Part shown: one piece after another, positions 60,613-64,000 of the stretch
Numbering within the stretch: position 1 is the first letter of the stretch
Layout of the letters: each line of letters starts with the position of its first letter
Assembly: GCF_051014445.1 (NCBI RefSeq)
Contig: NC_135141.1
Coordinates: 9,920,001-9,984,000 of the forward strand
Direction of reading: 5' to 3'
Length of the DNA stretch: 64,000 bases
Source: Colletes latitarsis
Taxonomy: Eukaryota; Arthropoda; Insecta; Hymenoptera; Colletidae
Made by a program: the position numbers and the translations under genes
The notes under the pieces: model-generated
Databases searched by the model: none
What the model was told of the DNA's origin: nothing
Seen by the model: only the letters and a program-made list of their open reading frames with translations

Positions 60613-62355
60613 CCCCCCAGTTGGAAGGTGGCGAGGATGGTCCTCCTCCGGAAGGAGGGTCGGCCCGCGGAGTCTCCCTCCGCATACCGGCCCATTTGTC
60701 TCCTCGACGAGGTGGGCAAGCTCTTCGAGCGTGTGATTGCTGCCCGCCTCGTCGAGCACCTGTCGCGGGGTAATCCCGGTCTGGCCGACTGCCAGTTCGG
60801 TTTCCGGGGGGGCCGATCGACTATCGACGCGATAGGTCGTGTGAGGGCCCTCTCGGAGGCGGCCGTCTCCCGGGGAGGGGTGGCATTGGCAATATCCTTG
60901 GATATTGCCAATGCCTTTAACACCCTCCCCTGGGAAGAGATAAGGAGGGGACTCGAATATCATCGAGTCCCCCCTTGTCTCAGGGCGGTCGTCGGGGATT
61001 ATCTCCGCGGCAGGTGGATCGAGTATCCGGGCCGGGATGGTGATATGCGGAGGGAGGTGTACTGCGGTGTTCCGCAGGGGTCGGTCCTCGGGCCACTCCT
61101 GTGGAACATCGCGTACGACTCGGTGTTGCGGGCCGGCCTCCCCGACGGCGTCAGCACGGTGTGTTATGCGGATGACACACTGGTGCTGGCCGTCGGGGCG
61201 CACTGGGGGTGGGCCATGCGTCGCGCGGAGGAGGGGTCGCAACGCGTCGTCGACCGGATCAGGGGGATGGGGATGACGGTGGCGGTCCATAAGACCGAGG
61301 TGATTGCGTTTCATTCACCTCGGCAGGATCCGCCACCCCCTCTGATTCGGGTGGGTGGGGCTGACATCGAGGTGAAGCCCCAGATCAGGTATCTGGGGCT
61401 GATCCTCGATAGCCACTGGCGTTTCGAGAAGCATTTCCGCTGCCTGGTCCCCCGGTTGGAAAGGATGGTTGCGGCTCTGGGCCGGATCCTGCCCAACCTG
61501 GGGGGCCCGGCGGGCCGAGTTCGTCGCCTCTATGTGGCAATGATCCAGTCGGTGGCCCTATACGGGGCCCCCGTCTGGGCGGACGACCTGGCTGCCTCCC
61601 GGCGCAGCATGACTATGCTGCGTCGGGTGCAGAGGCGCATGGCGCTCAGGGTCGTCCGCGGGTATCGGACCACGTCACATGAGGCGGCGACGGTTCTAGC
61701 GGGGATGCCGCCCATGGACCTGCTCGCGCGGTCGCACGCGGTGATGTACCGGCACCGCGTCGACCGTCGCGCGGGGGTGGGGGCGGTCCCGGGCGGGCAG
61801 GAACCTGCTTGGGGCGATTTGAAGCGCCAGGCCCGGCAGTCCGTGTTGCTCGCGTGGCAGGAGCGGCTGGCTCTGCCAACCGCGGGGCACCGGACTGTCG
61901 GGGCTGTTCGGCCACTCCTGAAGGAGTGGCTGGACAGAGGCCATGGCAGCCTCACCTACCGGCTGGCACAGGTATTTTCCGGGCATGGCAGCTTCGGAAG
62001 ATACCTGTGCCGGATAGGGAAGGAGCCGACGGCGCGTTGCTGCCACTGCAACGCTGAGCAGGACACGGCGGATCATACCCTGGAGGTATGCCCCGCGTGG
62101 GAGGGGGAGCGCCGTGTCCTGGTCGGCGTCGTCGGGCGGGATGTCTCGCTGCCGGGCGTGGTGCGCGCCATGCTCGGCAGCGAGGAGAAGTGGAGGGCCG
62201 TGGCCTCCTTCTGCGAGAACGTAATGTTGCAGAAGGAGGCCGCGGGGAGGGAGCGCGAGCTTCAGCGACGCGCTGAAGCTCGCGCTCGTGCGGTGGCCCG
62301 AGGTCGTCGCCCGGTCGCGAGGCGTCGCGGGCGGCCGCCTCGGCGTGGCGGATGA
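60613..62355 (+). CDS. Element 2 ORF2, truncated: RT and C-terminal zinc finger
   Basis: About 580 codons open to TGA at 62353. The frame enters at PPSWKVARMVLL; sequence before 60612 is target DNA, so there is no native start. Seen in order: YRPICLLDEVGK; FGFRGGRST; the catalytic block SLDIANAF (Asp codon at 60901); CGVPQGSVLGPLLWN; CYADDTL (YADD at 61165-61176); thumb; and a CCHC-type finger CCHC...DTADH...C at about 62038-62091, followed by the DVSLPGVVRAM segment typical of R1-clade ends. No stop or frameshift within it, so the copy is young. It lacks the endonuclease and RT N-terminus, so independent transposition is not expected. The coding strand holds several long perfect inverted repeats. 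Confidence 0.92.
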   Translation, partial: PPSWKVARMVLLRKEGRPAESPSAYRPICLLDEVGKLFERVIAARLVEHLSRGNPGLADCQFGFRGGRSTIDAIGRVRALSEAAVSRGGVALAISLDIANAFNTLPWEEIRRGLEYHRVPPCLRAVVGDYLRGRWIEYPGRDGDMRREVYCGVPQGSVLGPLLWNIAYDSVLRAGLPDGVSTVCYADDTLVLAVGAHWGWAMRRAEEGSQRVVDRIRGMGMTVAVHKTEVIAFHSPRQDPPPPLIRVGGADIEVKPQIRYLGLILDSHWRFEKHFRCLVPRLERMVAALGRILPNLGGPAGRVRRLYVAMIQSVALYGAPVWADDLAASRRSMTMLRRVQRRMALRVVRGYRTTSHEAATVLAGMPPMDLLARSHAVMYRHRVDRRAGVGAVPGGQEPAWGDLKRQARQSVLLAWQERLALPTAGHRTVGAVRPLLKEWLDRGHGSLTYRLAQVFSGHGSFGRYLCRIGKEPTARCCHCNAEQDTADHTLEVCPAWEGERRVLVGVVGRDVSLPGVVRAMLGSEEKWRAVASFCENVMLQKEAAGRERELQRRAEARARAVARGRRPVARRRGRPPRRGG

Positions 62356-62870
62356 CCTAGGCTGGGAGGGGGGTCCTGAGGGGACCCTCCTCCCGCCAGG
62401 CGGCGCCGGGTCGGACCGGTTGGGGGTAGGAGTGCCTCCCCCTACCGGTCCGACGCAAGGGGAGGCACCCTCGGCGGTCTGGTGCGGCCATGAACGCCCG
62501 GCCGCCGAGGGGTGGAAACGGGGTCGCGGGCGGTTGCGAGTTGGGGCTCGCAGCCGCCACTAAACGCGGCCCCGGGACGGATAGCGGCGGGATGGAGTGG
62601 CCCCGTCCCGCCGCTATGAGGCAGTGTGTCTACTGGGGGGACCGATTGTCCCCCCGGGGGATGGGCGCGAAAGCGCGGGCACGGGGAGGATACCGGAAGA
62701 ATGCTTCGAGCGATTCCCGGTATCCTCCCAAAGCGTGCCGAAGGGTCACCGTGGGGTTTTTAGTGGGTAGGTCCTGCGCCTGTCGTTGTACGGGCGCGGG
62801 GAATCCCACACACCCCTCCCACCTCTCCCCAAGGAGGTGGGAGGGAGTCTTTCGAAGATTTTCCCCACGA

Positions 62871-62872
<2 letters not shown>
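62356..62872 (+). other. 3' UTR of element 2
   Basis: GC-rich, hairpin-dense tail. The largest dyad is 62410-62430 against 62435-62454 with a 4-base loop (GTCGGACCGG pairing with CCGGTCCGAC at the base). Others: ATAGCGGCGGGA with TCCCGCCGCTAT, GGGGGGAC with GTCCCCCC-like (one side), GAGGATACCGG with CCGGTATCCTC, and CTCCCACCTC with GAGGTGGGAG. The part from 62443 on is the piece found in the satellite at 18508 and 28483. Confidence 0.8.

Positions 62873-62900
<28 letters not shown>
62873..62900 (+). other. Poly(A) tail of element 2
   Basis: About 28 A bases after CCACGAC, merging into the right target duplication. Confidence 0.95.
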
Positions 62901-62904
<4 letters not shown>

Positions 62905-62916
62905 GGCGGCCGGGAT
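62901..62916. repeat. Right target-site duplication of element 2
   Basis: AAGTGGCGGCCGGGAT followed by ACTGCCCGCC; removal of element 2 plus one copy restores a continuous ORF1 frame in element 1. Confidence 0.9.
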
Positions 62917-64000
62917 ACTGCCCGCCACACCGCCTCAAAGCGTGCGTCGAACTGGTTTTCCACGGCCGAAATGTGTCCCGCCATCTCGGAAACCCTTTTG
63001 ACAACTTCGGTCATCATGACCAATAAAGGTTTTCCGGAGGCGGGACTCTCTTCCTCAATCGCGGCGGAACGCTGTGCGGACGACGGTCCACGGACCGCCG
63101 TCTCGACCTCCATGCCGGTGTCCCCCCCGGCAAAAGTTGACGGAAGGAGATCCTTCCGCCGGGGTCGTGGGACACACGGCAATTCACGGTCCAGCGCCGC
63201 CTCGCCGGCCAACTCCTCCCCCTCACGAAGCAGCCTCCTCTGCTCCTGCTTATACCTGAGGCGGCCCTGTTCCCGCCTGAGGTGCTCCAACTCCCTGTCC
63301 TTGACCCTCACGGTCTCGGACAGGGTGGTGGCTGTCCGGTCTGCCACCTCCAGCCTCTTCTCGAGGGCCTTGGCCCTCCTCTCCCACTCGCCCTGGCGAA
63401 TGACTACCTCCCGGGCCGGCCTGGTGGGGTTTTCGGCACGGTCAGCTCTGCCGTGAAGTTCTTCGGCGCTGACCATAGCCACCCGCACCGCCAAGCGCAG
63501 CCCACGGATGTCCGTCGTCTTAAGGTGGCTTGCGGTGTCTGCCACCCTGACGACGGACTCGAGCTGCTCCTTGAGCCGGCCCAGAAGTTCGTCCAGCTTC
63601 ATGACCTCCGCTATATTGCGGAGGTCTTCCTGCTTCGGCAGGGCCTTCATTCCTGGACCCAACTTTTTTGGGTCCGCAAAGATACCCCTGGGTCTTCCCG
63701 CCCCGGGGCCCTTCCGCTTTCTCTTACCGGGCCCATAATCATCCTCACTGGACCCGGCGCTCTCCCCTTCGTCGGCGGTTGATCGATTAGGCGCCCATTC
63801 GTCGCCGTCCATGGAGCCGTCGTCGAGGAGGATAACAGACTCCCCGACGCACGACGTCTCCCCGTCTTTACTGAGGGCCACGTCACTCAAGAGCCGTGGA
63901 CCCTCGGCACCATGCCTTTTGCGGGGAGGCGAATCCTTCGCAACCCTACGCCACTCCGTGGCATCTAGCTGCTCCAGGCTAACCACGGGGACGGGGCTGC
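62901..64000 (-). pseudogene. Element 1 ORF1 (gag-like), N-proximal part, window-edge partial
   Basis: An open minus-strand frame from the window edge to the insertion point of element 2, about 365 codons. The frame is open to base 64000, so the true start lies outside. It has acidic stretches (near 63800-63850), a basic patch GKRKRKGPGAGRPRG (about 63680-63725) that could act as a nuclear signal, then long Leu/Glu/Arg-rich segments (about 63200-63450) of coiled-coil type, as in R1-clade ORF1 proteins. It stops at the poly(A) of element 2, which reads as a run of Phe in this frame. The fold is inferred from composition only. Confidence 0.78.

Larger units (their letters stand above)
60612..62900 (+). 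mobile_element. R1-clade LINE (element 2), 5'-truncated, nested
   Basis: 2,289 bp: a 5'-truncated ORF2, a 3' UTR of about 515 bp and a poly(A) run from 62873. It lies inside ORF1 of element 1 in the opposite orientation, flanked by a 16-bp duplication. It belongs to the same clade as element 1 but to a different family (RT proteins clearly diverged). It is the parent family of the 447-bp tails at 18508 and 28483. ORF1, endonuclease and the RT N-terminus are missing through 5' truncation, the usual outcome of incomplete target-primed reverse transcription. Confidence 0.93.
57341..64000 (-). mobile_element. R1-clade LINE (element 1), minus strand, split by element 2
   Basis: The element reads on the minus strand. 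Its poly(A) tail appears as poly(T) at 57341-57364, next to satellite. From there it contains a 3' UTR, the RT and C-terminal part of ORF2, and ORF1, which runs off the window at 64000. Element 2 (60612-62900) sits inside ORF1. An internal deletion at about 59945-59957 removes the end of ORF1 and the endonuclease part of ORF2, and ORF2 carries a frameshift. It is therefore a dead copy. R1-clade assignment rests on the RT motifs, the C-terminal finger region and the ORF1 style. Composition is strongly GC-rich against the satellite. Confidence 0.88.

Noticed and set aside
57419..60923. Plus-strand open frames over element 1 and minus-strand frames over element 2
   Set aside because: They are antisense shadows of RT and ORF1 frames in high-GC DNA, with no recognisable motifs.

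Overview
The window is eukaryotic repetitive DNA, most likely arthropod and probably insect heterochromatin. It is a roughly 57-kb array of a tandem satellite with a 176-bp monomer, interrupted by retrotransposons. The arthropod call rests on the two R1-clade LINEs (C-terminal CCHC finger, poly(A) tails, GC-rich) and on the type of Ty3/Gypsy integrase. I cannot name the species. I see no host protein gene, tRNA, rRNA or CRISPR array. Nearly all short open frames in the array are by-products of the repeat.

Layout. 1-323: the last 13 internal bases and one complete 310-bp LTR of a Gypsy element, cut by the window edge. 324-about 2,130: diverged satellite monomers (zone 1). About 2,131-40,780: a strongly homogenised satellite core (zone 2). 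It holds a head-to-tail pair of higher-order units of about 9.62 and 9.975 kb (about 14,152-23,774 and 23,775-33,749), each with the same 447-bp truncated LINE tail, plus smaller nested duplications. About 40,781-46,900: a third subfamily with variant dyads and some shortened monomers (zone 3). About 46,900-54,170: zone 1-like satellite (zone 4), split by a Gypsy element with two LTRs at 49,348-52,100. About 54,170-57,340: another diverged subfamily (zone 5). 57,341-64,000: a minus-strand R1-clade LINE (element 1) that runs off the window and is itself split by a plus-strand, 5'-truncated R1-clade LINE (element 2, 60,612-62,900).

History readable from the sequence. The Gypsy element inserted with a 4-bp duplication, and its LTRs differ at about 3 of 310 sites. 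A satellite segment carrying its 3' LTR is also present at the left edge, about 51.8 kb away. A LINE of the element-2 family inserted at 18,507 with a 16-bp target duplication. That satellite block, LINE included, was then duplicated in tandem; identity is so high that I found only about seven substitutions by eye. Uninterrupted copies of the LINE target survive at four other places in the array. Element 2 also inserted into ORF1 of element 1 with a 16-bp duplication. The only long intact retroelement enzymes left are the Gypsy integrase and the truncated element-2 reverse transcriptase. The picture is a (peri)centromere-like array evolving by unequal exchange while retroelements enter it; the centromere role is inference.
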